64,000 bases of DNA from Lachnospiraceae bacterium (GTDB lineage Bacteria > Bacillota > Clostridia > Lachnospirales > Lachnospiraceae): NCBI GenBank assembly GCA_029053015.1, contig JAIDHX010000035.1, positions 62,001 to 126,000 of the forward strand, read 5' to 3'. Both the position numbers and the translations under genes were made by a program. Each line of letters opens with the position of its first letter. Position 1 is the stretch's first letter. Below are positions 53,411 to 60,823 of this stretch, one piece after another. The notes under the pieces were generated by a model, which was given only the letters and a program-made list of their open reading frames with translations, did not search any database and was not told the DNA's origin.

Positions 53411-53880
53411 TCCTTTTTATCCACCCTTTCCAGCTTCTCCAAAAGCTCCACAAATACGCAGCGTTCCAGACCCTCCGCCAGACTTTTATCCAGACAATGC
53501 ACAATATACTCTCCGTTCACCATGGAAATTGTGATGGTACCCGGCGTCAATGTAATAGAATTCGCCAGCACCACTCTGGCAAATTTTGATTGCAGATTGG
53601 TGCGAAACCGTACCACAGCCGGCTCAAGCTCGTATCGGGAAGAGAAAATCATGCCGATAACCGTCACATTTGCCTTTACAATCTCTTTTACCAGAACAAA
53701 AAGATAGTGCAAGAACCCAAACAGCTTCCTGCACACTAAAATATCCATGGACGGCCTATAGTTCATGAATTTACAGATAAACCCATACATCACACCCGCC
53801 AGTACTACTCCAAAGGCCGCAATTTCCCAGGTAAATCTTCCATTAAAAATGATCCATATCAAGAAAAATAACAGATACAT
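53395..53880 (-). CDS. mrpE: MrpE/MnhE-like subunit
   Basis: 161 residues with two N-terminal helices and a cytoplasmic domain. VLANSITLTPGTITI is the MnhE signature. It is the first gene of the ten-gene operon. The tRNA-Arg gene lies 70 bp upstream in the same direction, and no separate promoter is obvious between them, so read-through from the tRNA promoter is possible. Confidence 0.9.
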   Translation of the reverse strand: MYLLFFLIWIIFNGRFTWEIAAFGVVLAGVMYGFICKFMNYRPSMDILVCRKLFGFLHYLFVLVKEIVKANVTVIGMIFSSRYELEPAVVRFRTNLQSKFARVVLANSITLTPGTITISMVNGEYIVHCLDKSLAEGLERCVFVELLEKLERVDKKEWKKR

Positions 53881-53949
53881 GGTTCTTCACCTCTTTTTTG
53901 CTTTCAAACTAAAAGCACTGAAAACTTTAACATTTCCAATGCTTTCAAA

Positions 53950-54022
53950 CGTTGGTGAGGTGACTCGAACACCCGATCTTCCGCTTAGGAGGCGGCTGCA
54001 CTATCCACTGTGCTACACCAAC
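53950..54022 (-). tRNA. tRNA-Arg (anticodon CCT)
   Basis: A 73-nt cloverleaf on the minus strand. The acceptor stem GTTGGTG pairs with CACCAAC, the D-arm is GCAC/GTGC, the anticodon loop is CTCCTAA and the T-loop is TTCGAGT. The anticodon CCT reads AGG. The lowest anticodon-stem pair is a G-A mismatch. The CCA end is not encoded. Confidence 0.93.
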
Positions 54023-54053
54023 TTATATGACGATATTCCTTCGACAATTACTA

Positions 54054-54083
54054 ATTATAGCATACGGAGAGGGAATACGTCAA
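54054..54083 (-). promoter_or_regulatory. Promoter of tRNA-Arg
   Basis: On the minus strand TTGACG (54078-54083) and TATAAT (54054-54059) are 18 bp apart, about 30 bp before the tRNA. Confidence 0.8.
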
Positions 54084-54087
54084 ATTT

Positions 54088-54975
54088 TTATTCAGGGAAA
54101 TTGATAAATCCCTGCAGCCATATAATACCCTTAAATCTTCTGCCAACCTGAGGCTCGCCGTAGATATCTTCTACATTGATGCAGAGGTCAAATGTCAATT
54201 CGTTGCAGTAAACAGACATTTGATACACTTCCTCCCCGGTCATGCTGTTCGTTACGGTACGGCACTCTACAATTTCGCCAAGTATGGAATACTGGTCACA
54301 TTCTACGCCATACGGCATACAATAGGTGTCTACCAGACTGAAAACATCTTCTTTTTGTATCTTTCGGGATATGGTGGTATACATATCCATATCTTCCAGG
54401 GTAAGGGTTTCTATCGCTTCCTCGTCACCCCGCCTTGCCGCCGCTATCAGGTTGTTGCGGTTTTTCGATTCTTTCTGAATCCTTTTCTTTTGGTGCTCAT
54501 CTTTTTGAATCGGCATCATAATAGTGCCCTTGATGGACAGAGCTGAGAGCGTCAGCGTTGTTCCTCTTATGGGAAGCTGTCCCAATGCCTGTGCTTTTAC
54601 ATAGGGAATCATATTCTGCAGATAAAAAATCAGTGACACACCAACTTTAACATCATCACATACACCTGCATAGGAATCCTTTGCCGCATGTCTCTCTACA
54701 GAAACGTCTTCTGTTGTCGTGATTCCGCTTCCGCGCAGGTAGGGATAATAATAATCATAAACAAACTTATCATCGTTTTCCTCATCAAATTCGCCACAAA
54801 CCGCGATTCCCATGTTTTCGGCAAAATCCTTGCAGAATTCTCCCAGCATGATTTCATCCTGATTGATGGTATATGCCCTTGATGTAGAATTTACAATAAC
54901 ATTTGTCAGCAGCTCTTTTAGTTCTTTTCTGCTGCCGAATTTACTAAAGCCGATTGCCCGCAAATACTTATGCAA
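54088..54975 (-). CDS. DUF3881-family protein
   Basis: About 295 residues, cytoplasmic, of the DUF3881 type found next to serS in Lachnospiraceae. The likely start is a TTG at 54975 preceded by AAGGTGAG, giving the usual N-terminus HKYLRAIGFSKFGSRKEL after Met. An ATG at 55011 lies further out and lacks a ribosome site. The middle has a charged helical segment (about 165-195). The function is unknown. It follows serS by 54 bp. Confidence 0.78.
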   Translation of the reverse strand: MHKYLRAIGFSKFGSRKELKELLTNVIVNSTSRAYTINQDEIMLGEFCKDFAENMGIAVCGEFDEENDDKFVYDYYYPYLRGSGITTTEDVSVERHAAKDSYAGVCDDVKVGVSLIFYLQNMIPYVKAQALGQLPIRGTTLTLSALSIKGTIMMPIQKDEHQKKRIQKESKNRNNLIAAARRGDEEAIETLTLEDMDMYTTISRKIQKEDVFSLVDTYCMPYGVECDQYSILGEIVECRTVTNSMTGEEVYQMSVYCNELTFDLCINVEDIYGEPQVGRRFKGIIWLQGFINFPE

Positions 54976-55029
54976 GAATCTCACCTTCTTTCTTTTTTCA
55001 TTGATAAACAAAACAGAAAGTCGCTACTC

Positions 55030-56313
55030 CTACTTACTTTCTATTTTTGCTATGCCGCCCATGTAAGGACGAAGCGCTTCGGGAATATTGATGCTGCCGT
55101 CTTCATTTACATTATTCTCCAAGAAGGCAATCAGTCCTCTCGGTGTAGCCAGCACGGTATTATTTAATGTATGCAGATAGTAAGTACCATTTTCACCTTT
55201 GGTACGGATGCCGAGGCGCCTTGCCTGTGCATCGCCCAAGGTTGAGCAGGAACCTACCTCAAAATATTTTTTCTGTCTGGGGCTCCATGCTTCCACATCA
55301 CAGGATTTTACCTTGAGGTCAGCCAAATCGCCGCTGCAACACTCCAATGTACGAACCGGAATATCGAGGCTTCTGAAAAATTCCACGGTATAGGACCACA
55401 TTTTATCGTACCAGTCCATGGATTCTTCCGGTTTACAGAGTACTACCATCTCCTGCTTTTCAAACTGATGTACACGGTATACGCCTCTTTCTTCTATTCC
55501 ATGGGAGCCTACTTCTTTTCTGAAGCAGGGGGAATAAGAAGTCAGTGTAACAGGAAGTGCCGCTTCGTTTACAATCTGTCCTTTGAACTTGCCAATCATG
55601 GAATGTTCGGAAGTACCGATCAGATAAAGGTCTTCCCCTTCAATCTTATACATCATGGCTTCCATTTCTGCAAAGCTCATAACGCCGTTTACCACACTGC
55701 TCCGAATCATAAAAGGCGGTATACAGTAGGTAAAGCCTTTGTTAATCATAAAGTCTCTCGCATAGCTTATCATGGCAGAGTGAATTCTCGCCGCATCGCC
55801 CATCAGATAGTAAAATCCGTTGCCGCTGGTTCTTCCGGCGCTGTCCTTGTCAAGACCGCTGATTTTGTCCAAAATATCCGCATGATATGGTACTTCAAAA
55901 TCAGGAACCTTCGGCTCGCCGTATTTTTTGATTTCCACATTTTCGCTGTCATCTTTTCCAATCGGAACGGAAGCATCGATGATCTGGGGAATCTTCATCA
56001 TAATGCTTGTAATTTTTTCCTGATATTCCGGTTCCTTTGCCTCCAGCTCAGCCAGACGCTTTGCCTGCGCTGCAACCTCTGCTTTTTTTGCTTCTGCTTC
56101 TTCTTTCTTTCCCTGTGCCATCAATGTGCCGATTTCTTTTGAAATTTTATTTTTGTTGGCGCGAAGCTCGTCCGCTTCCTGCTTTGTCTTTCTGCTCTCT
56201 ACATCCAGTGCAATCACTTCGTCCACCAATGGAAGCTTATCATCCTGAAATTTCTTTTTTATATTTTCCTTTACAACGTCGGGATTCTCCCTTAAAAATT
56301 TAATGTCTATCAT
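55030..56313 (-). CDS. serS: Seryl-tRNA synthetase
   Basis: This enzyme charges tRNA-Ser and tRNA-Sec. 427 residues. The N-terminal coiled-coil arm (about 28-105) is followed by the class II core with motif 2 (TLTSYSPCFRKEVGSHG) and motif 3 (ATPRGLIAFLENN). GGAGG precedes the start. The HD-GYP gene ends only 18 bp upstream, so there is no room for a T-box leader. Confidence 0.97.
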   Translation of the reverse strand: MIDIKFLRENPDVVKENIKKKFQDDKLPLVDEVIALDVESRKTKQEADELRANKNKISKEIGTLMAQGKKEEAEAKKAEVAAQAKRLAELEAKEPEYQEKITSIMMKIPQIIDASVPIGKDDSENVEIKKYGEPKVPDFEVPYHADILDKISGLDKDSAGRTSGNGFYYLMGDAARIHSAMISYARDFMINKGFTYCIPPFMIRSSVVNGVMSFAEMEAMMYKIEGEDLYLIGTSEHSMIGKFKGQIVNEAALPVTLTSYSPCFRKEVGSHGIEERGVYRVHQFEKQEMVVLCKPEESMDWYDKMWSYTVEFFRSLDIPVRTLECCSGDLADLKVKSCDVEAWSPRQKKYFEVGSCSTLGDAQARRLGIRTKGENGTYYLHTLNNTVLATPRGLIAFLENNVNEDGSINIPEALRPYMGGIAKIESK

Positions 56314-56331
56314 GTGTAGGCTCCTCCTTCA

Positions 56332-57381
56332 TTAATCCAGTACTTTTTCTATAAATACATGTTGTACTTCTATCAAATCTTTTGTAATGTCCGTCGGCAT
56401 TTTACTTCCATACCGGTCTGTCAGAATACGTATCACCGGTCTGTCTGGAAATTCTTTATTCTGGCGGATTACCAATCCTGTTTCACCCTCGTTTGTCAAA
56501 ACAATTGTGCCGACCGGATACACTGCGGTAAATTCCAAAAACATATCTACCACTGTGTCGCTGAATTTTATATTTTTATAATTTCTCAGATATTCTACCG
56601 CTTCATATACTTTTACCTTATCACATCCGATTCCGCAAATCATTTCATCAAAAGTATCACAGACTGTTACGATTTGTACCGGCAGGGACAAGGATGTAGC
56701 ATGCAGGGGATATCCTGAACCATCCATTCTCTCATGGTGATACAATATGATATTTTTACTGGTCTCCGATATCCAACTCTCTTCCTTCAATGCAGAATAG
56801 CCATAGACTGAATGTTTTTTAAATTCTGCCATATCTGCTTCTGAAAGGTTAGAAAGATTTTGATTTTCATAGTCTATCGTTAAATACCTGAGCCCAATAT
56901 CATGCAAAAGGCATCCCACACCAATATCATGAACCACATCCTGCGGAAGCTTTAACTTTAGGGCAGTTAAAACAGAAAGCGTACAGATACTCAGGGAATG
57001 TTCATAAATATTTGCACTTCTTTCCTTTATATCAAACACTTGTTCTGCTACTTCGCTTTCCTCCGCAATGCTGACAATAATATTATCTGCCGTTTCACAC
57101 AATTCCATTAATTCTTCATTGTGATGATAGGTATGCCTTTCCAGAATATCCTTTACTTTCTCTTTTACAAGGTTCTCCATTTCCTTTTTTAAAATGGCTG
57201 CATCTTCCGCAGGAAAATCCTCCTTGACAGATACTTTCGCAATATTTAACTCCCTTAGCTTTTCAATATATCCCCGCTTCAATATAGCGCCTTCCGGCAG
57301 TATAATCTGGAAGTCTTCTGTCAATATAGGTCTTGCAAGAATTTCATTTTCCTTAAGTTCATCCAGTGTTTTCCATCGCAT
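56332..57381 (-). CDS. HD-GYP domain protein, probable c-di-GMP phosphodiesterase
   Basis: 349 residues. The N-terminus (about 1-110) has no clear domain. The HD-GYP domain (about 115-300) has the metal-binding LLHDIGLRYL and the HHERMDGSGYP loop with the GYP triplet. It would hydrolyse c-di-GMP and so oppose the cyclase encoded at 24625. It lies between serS and DUF4446 in a tightly packed run of genes. Confidence 0.88.
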   Translation of the reverse strand: MRWKTLDELKENEILARPILTEDFQIILPEGAILKRGYIEKLRELNIAKVSVKEDFPAEDAAILKKEMENLVKEKVKDILERHTYHHNEELMELCETADNIIVSIAEESEVAEQVFDIKERSANIYEHSLSICTLSVLTALKLKLPQDVVHDIGVGCLLHDIGLRYLTIDYENQNLSNLSEADMAEFKKHSVYGYSALKEESWISETSKNIILYHHERMDGSGYPLHATSLSLPVQIVTVCDTFDEMICGIGCDKVKVYEAVEYLRNYKNIKFSDTVVDMFLEFTAVYPVGTIVLTNEGETGLVIRQNKEFPDRPVIRILTDRYGSKMPTDITKDLIEVQHVFIEKVLD

Positions 57382-57404
57382 AACATCATCCTTATAAGTT
57401 AATC

Positions 57405-57941
57405 TTACTCTTTACCTATTGCCATAGAAAGTGCTTTCTTTTCTTCGTCTCCCAACGATATTGCACATTCGCCGTTTTTAATTTCCTTGGTATAGGTATA
57501 ACAACCTTCTGTACTATGAACTGAATTTAATACAAATCCATTATTGTTCTCATCTAACAGGGCAAGTGAAAAACTGAGCTGTCCTCCCATCTGCTGAAAC
57601 GCATCGTATTTTACAATACCTACTTTTTGGAAAGCTGATTCCATATTTTTGTACAGCGTACGGATATCCTTTTTATTTTTATCCATATTTATCTTAATAA
57701 ATTTATTGTCTTCATACAGGGCAATAATATCTTTTTCAAGACTTTTTGCATCCTTTCCCAGCATAAATTTATCCAGCCTTTTTTCTAACTGGGAAGTTTT
57801 ACGGAAACTGACAATAAGTAGAATCAAAAGCAGTAAAATACATGCTGCCATTCCTATAAAAAGATAACCTATATCCATTCCGTCTAAACCCATACTATGA
57901 AAAATCTCGCTGATTATCATTGTATTATCCGTTGTAAGCAT
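57405..57941 (-). CDS. DUF4446-family membrane protein
   Basis: 178 residues: one N-terminal membrane helix (about 22-45), a coiled-coil region (about 48-105) and a C-terminal globular part (VGIVKYDAFQQMGGQLSFSLALLD). The family is regularly found next to parB in Clostridia, and its role is unknown. AAGGAG precedes the ATG. It follows parB by 22 bp. Confidence 0.82.
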   Translation of the reverse strand: MLTTDNTMIISEIFHSMGLDGMDIGYLFIGMAACILLLLILLIVSFRKTSQLEKRLDKFMLGKDAKSLEKDIIALYEDNKFIKINMDKNKKDIRTLYKNMESAFQKVGIVKYDAFQQMGGQLSFSLALLDENNNGFVLNSVHSTEGCYTYTKEIKNGECAISLGDEEKKALSMAIGKE

Positions 57942-57963
57942 AGTGTCTCCTTTTGCGCCGGTT

Positions 57964-58851
57964 TTACTTTGTTATAATTTCCATAAGCCTTTCCAGATCT
58001 TCATGGTTGTAAAATTCAACTTCTATTTTGCCGGCCCCCTCTTCTTTTGCAACTACCGATACCTTTGTGCTCAAAGCCTGCTTCAGTTTTTCTTCGATAT
58101 CCTGATAGATAAGGGATAAGGCTTTATTATCCGGCTTTTTTGTCTTTGCGGGCTTATGTATATTTTTTACCAGCTTCTCTACGTCGCGTACACTGAGCTT
58201 TTCATCAAATACTTTTTGTGCCAGTGTATACTGTTCTTCCGGATTTTCAACTGCAAGCAAAGCTCTGGCATGTCCCGTACTCAGCATATCGTTGATTACC
58301 ATCTGCTGCACTTCTTCACTTAACTTTAACAGACGCATGGAATTAGTGACAGCAGTCCTGCTCTTGGAAACTCTTTCCGCAACCTCATCCTGCTTTAAAT
58401 TAAATTCTGTCAATAAACGTTTATAAGCCTGCGCTTCTTCTATAGGGTTTAAATCTTCTCTCTGAATATTTTCAATCAGGGAAATCTCTACAATTTCCTG
58501 TTCTGTATAATTTTTGATAATAACAGGTACTTCTTTAATCCCTGCCATTTTTGCAGCGCGCCAGCGGCGCTCCCCTGCAATAATTTCATAGTGATCCTTT
58601 CTATCCTGTACCACAATAGGCTGAATCACGCCGAACTGTTTGATGGAATCTGATAATTCCAGCAATGCATCCTCGTCAAAATTTTTACGGGGCTGCTTTC
58701 TATTCGGTTCTACCATAGTAATTTTAACCATGGTATCCGGAGTTGTTCTTTCTTCTGCTTTTTCTTTTGCTACTTCCTTCTTTGCTTTTGCTTCTCCAAC
58801 CGCATTAGGAATCAAAGAATCAAGTCCCTTTCCCAAACCTCTTGCTGCCAT
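57964..58851 (-). CDS. parB: Chromosome-partitioning protein ParB
   Basis: 295 residues. The N-terminal CTPase domain has the arginine motif GERRWRAAKMAGI. A helix-turn-helix (about 140-165, LKQDEVAERVSKSRTAVTNS) binds parS. The C-terminus is the dimerisation domain. It loads condensin at the origin and, with ParA, separates sister origins. Two perfect parS sites lie at 60758 and 60807, about 2 kb away. A small hairpin at 58867-58882 precedes it. Confidence 0.95.
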   Translation of the reverse strand: MAARGLGKGLDSLIPNAVGEAKAKKEVAKEKAEERTTPDTMVKITMVEPNRKQPRKNFDEDALLELSDSIKQFGVIQPIVVQDRKDHYEIIAGERRWRAAKMAGIKEVPVIIKNYTEQEIVEISLIENIQREDLNPIEEAQAYKRLLTEFNLKQDEVAERVSKSRTAVTNSMRLLKLSEEVQQMVINDMLSTGHARALLAVENPEEQYTLAQKVFDEKLSVRDVEKLVKNIHKPAKTKKPDNKALSLIYQDIEEKLKQALSTKVSVVAKEEGAGKIEVEFYNHEDLERLMEIITK

Positions 58852-58921
58852 AAGTTTTACCTATCCGTGCGCTGCGACACACTTTTATCAATAGTTGAAT
58901 ACGCATTTTTTATTCAACGTT

Positions 58922-59683
58922 TTAATTACGACTGATTACTTCATCCGCCAGATTCATATATGCCTCTGCTCCTGCTGATTTTGGGTCATACATATGTATC
59001 GGCATACCATAACTTGGCGCTTCCGCAAGCCTGATATTTCTTGGTATCATTGTCTTATAGATATTTTGATTTAAGTGGCTTTTTACATTCTCCACTACCT
59101 GCATGGAAAGATTGGTCCTGGAATCGTACATCGTAAAGACAACTCCTTCCATCTCCAAATCAGGATTGAGACGTTCCTTTACTAAATTGACAGTGTGTAT
59201 CAACTGACTTAAACCTTCCAAAGCATAATACTCACATTGGATGGGAACCAATACACTGTCCGCTGTTGTCAATGCGTTAATCGTCAATGCATTCAGGGAA
59301 GGAGGACAATCTATAATAATGAAATCATACTGATCTTTTACATAGTCAACTTCATTTTTTAAAATATATTCTTTCCTGTCTATTCCGATTAATTCTATCT
59401 CTGCCGCAGCAAGATTTACATTGGAAGGCAGCAAAGACACATTTTTAATTACATCTTTTAAAATGCATTCATGAATCGAACATTCACCTAGTATCAGCTC
59501 ATATATAGTATCTTCCAAATCATTCTTATCAACACCAAATCCACTTGTCGTATTTCCTTGGGGGTCCGTATCAATAACTAAAACTTTTTTTCCCTTATCT
59601 GCAAGAGAAGCTGATAAATTAATAGAAGTTGTGGTTTTTCCCACGCCTCCCTTTTGGTTTGCAACTGCAATTACTTTACCCAT
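58922..59683 (-). CDS. parA: Chromosome-partitioning ATPase ParA (Soj)
   Basis: 253 residues with the deviant Walker A KGGVGKTT (residues 11-18), Walker A' VLVIDTDPQGNTTSG and Walker B FIIIDCPPSLN. The start at 59683 is preceded by AAAGGA and gives the normal N-terminus; a longer frame to 59737 is unlikely. The promoter is probably the weak TATAAT at 59749-59754. Confidence 0.95.
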   Translation of the reverse strand: MGKVIAVANQKGGVGKTTTSINLSASLADKGKKVLVIDTDPQGNTTSGFGVDKNDLEDTIYELILGECSIHECILKDVIKNVSLLPSNVNLAAAEIELIGIDRKEYILKNEVDYVKDQYDFIIIDCPPSLNALTINALTTADSVLVPIQCEYYALEGLSQLIHTVNLVKERLNPDLEMEGVVFTMYDSRTNLSMQVVENVKSHLNQNIYKTMIPRNIRLAEAPSYGMPIHMYDPKSAGAEAYMNLADEVISRN

Positions 59684-59827
59684 TTTACAATTTTCCTTTC
59701 GTCCATAAAAGCACCGGACAACTTTCTTTTTCCTCATGTCTGTTTGTTATTATAACATTAATGCTGTGTAGAATCCATAAGAATTTTGGATTATTTATTG
59801 GAATGTTTTGATAAGGATGCGAGAGAC

Positions 59828-59962
59828 GCGGGAAGAGGAGAGATATGTCTGTTCAGACGCGCTTTCGCTCTATAAAAACGTAACAGTACTAGGCTCGAAA
59901 AAACCTCGCCAAGTACTGACGTTTTTAAAAGGTCTGAACAGACATATCTCTCCTCTTCCCGC
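59828..59962 (-). repeat. Structured intergenic repeat, copy A
   Basis: A perfect 31-bp outer helix pairs 59828-59858 with 59932-59962. On the minus strand the inner helix is AAAAACGT/ACGTTTTT, a TT bulge, CAGTACT/AGTACTG, a T-T mismatch, GGC/GCC and the apical motif GAGGTTTTTTCGA (59895-59907). The GNRA mini-hairpin is GC-GAAA-GC (59861-59868). The core is nearly identical to copy B, yet the outer 20 bp are unrelated to it. This copy points in the opposite direction to copy B. Confidence 0.88.
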
Positions 59963-60081
59963 TGAATCTTGCCAGCTAACAAATACATAATATTTATTGC
60001 TCTTACTTGTTTTAGGTAAATCGGTATGTTATCTTTATAAAGAAAGTAATAGATGTTTGCAAAACATTTCTTTGCAACACA

Positions 60082-60157
60082 AGAAATGTTTAATATAGAC
60101 AAAATAAGGGAGACTTGCCACTGCTTCGAAAGCGTTTTGTCTATATTGAACATTTCT
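60082..60157 (+). repeat. Inverted repeat in the leader of the DUF3781 gene
   Basis: 23-bp arms, 60082-60104 and 60135-60157, pair with one T-G wobble in the plus-strand transcript. TGCAA/TTGCA further out extends the stem. The 30-nt loop ends in CGAAAGCG, the same 8 bases that precede the 3' arm in copy A. It may be a divergent fifth member of the repeat family. It ends 43 nt before the DUF3781 start. Confidence 0.65.
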
Positions 60158-60200
60158 GTTACTTGCATCTTTCGCAATTAAGAAATAACGGAGGTATTGA

Positions 60201-60437
60201 ATGAACGACTTACTTGAAAATATTGATAAACTACATACAACAGAAATGGGTGTGGAACGTATAAAAAAGAATCTGCAAATTGAAGTAGATGACGTTGTTC
60301 AATGGTGTAAAACTCAAATTTTAGATAAAGACGCAGTCATTGAAAAGACAGGGAAAAACTGGTACGCAACTATAGATAACTGCAAAATAACAGTAAACGC
60401 AAATAGCTATACAATCATTACAGCTCATAAATTATAA
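60201..60437 (+). CDS. DUF3781-family small protein
   Basis: 78 residues, cytoplasmic, with the DUF3781 pattern LHTTEMGVERIKKNL, DVVQWCK and ITVNANSYTIITAHK. The function is unknown. GGAGG precedes the ATG. It is the only plus-strand gene in a long minus-strand run around parAB and is flanked by structured repeats A and B in inverted orientation, which suggests that it was inserted here together with them. Confidence 0.8.
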   Translation: MNDLLENIDKLHTTEMGVERIKKNLQIEVDDVVQWCKTQILDKDAVIEKTGKNWYATIDNCKITVNANSYTIITAHKL

Positions 60438-60537
60438 AACATTTTTGAAACAGAATTGTTGAATAGATATGAGTTGATACTAGGTGAATGTCCAAGTCAA
60501 AACTATAATTGCCGAAATGTACTTTTTGCAAGTTTCA

Positions 60538-60670
60538 GCCGATATCGAAACACTTTCCTGTTCAGACCTTTTAAAAACGTCAGCACTTGGCGAGGTTTTT
60601 TCGAGCCTAGTACTGTTACGTTTTTATAGAGCGAGAGCGCGTCTGAATAGGAAAGTGTTTTGATATCGGC
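60538..60670 (+). repeat. Structured intergenic repeat, copy B
   Basis: A 30-bp outer helix pairs 60538-60567 with 60641-60670; the only two imperfect pairs are G-T wobbles on this strand. The inner helix and apical motif GAGGTTTTTTCGA (60592-60604) match copy A, with one changed base that gives a C-A mismatch here. The mini-hairpin is GC-GAGA-GC (60631-60638). The outer arm sequence beyond TTCAGAC is unrelated to that of copy A. Confidence 0.88.
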
Positions 60671-60689
60671 GTAACTTTCTTAAATAATA

Positions 60690-60736
60690 TGTTTCACGAA
60701 AAAGACAAACCTTTTAAAAATGTTTCACGATTCCTA
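60690..60736. promoter_or_regulatory. Two degenerate parS-like sites
   Basis: TGTTTCACGAAAAAGA (60690-60705) matches parS at 13 of 16 positions. TGTTTCACGATTCCTA (60721-60736) keeps only the first half. They may be weak ParB sites or decayed copies. Confidence 0.45.
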
Positions 60737-60757
60737 TTACAATATCTAGCGCAAAAA

Positions 60758-60773
60758 TGTTTCACGTGAAACA
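60758..60773. promoter_or_regulatory. parS: parS site 1
   Basis: TGTTTCACGTGAAACA, a perfect match to the bacterial parS consensus and a perfect 16-bp palindrome. ParB encoded 2 kb away should bind it. Confidence 0.96.
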
Positions 60774-60806
60774 TTATCTTGTGGTCATCTCTCAATAAAC
60801 ACAAAA

Positions 60807-60822
60807 TGTTTCACGTGAAACA
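60807..60822. promoter_or_regulatory. parS: parS site 2
   Basis: A second perfect TGTTTCACGTGAAACA, 49 bp from the first and directly next to the stop codon of the response regulator gene at 60824. Confidence 0.96.
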
Positions 60823-60823
60823 T

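Larger units (their letters stand above)
59738..60200. other. Intergenic region between parA and the DUF3781 gene
   Basis: 463 bp. It contains a parA -10 box (59749-59754, minus), structured repeat copy A and a second inverted repeat (60082-60157). No gene is supported. A 128-codon minus-strand frame passes through both repeats and is rejected. Confidence 0.6.
60438..60823. other. Intergenic region with repeat B and parS sites
   Basis: 386 bp. It holds structured repeat copy B, two perfect parS sites and two degenerate parS-like sites. No gene is seen. Confidence 0.7.

Noticed and set aside
56313-56332. T-box riboswitch ahead of serS
   Set aside because: Only 18 bp separate serS from the preceding gene, so no leader can be present.
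59828-59962. Repeat copies A-D as ordinary rho-independent terminators
   Set aside because: The stems are 21-31 bp, there is no T-run after the 3' arm, and most copies do not lie at gene ends. The long T stretch is in the apical loop instead.
59791-60177. 128-codon minus-strand open frame across the parA-DUF3781 gap
   Set aside because: It reads through two inverted repeats and has no ribosome site. The composition is unlike the neighbouring genes.
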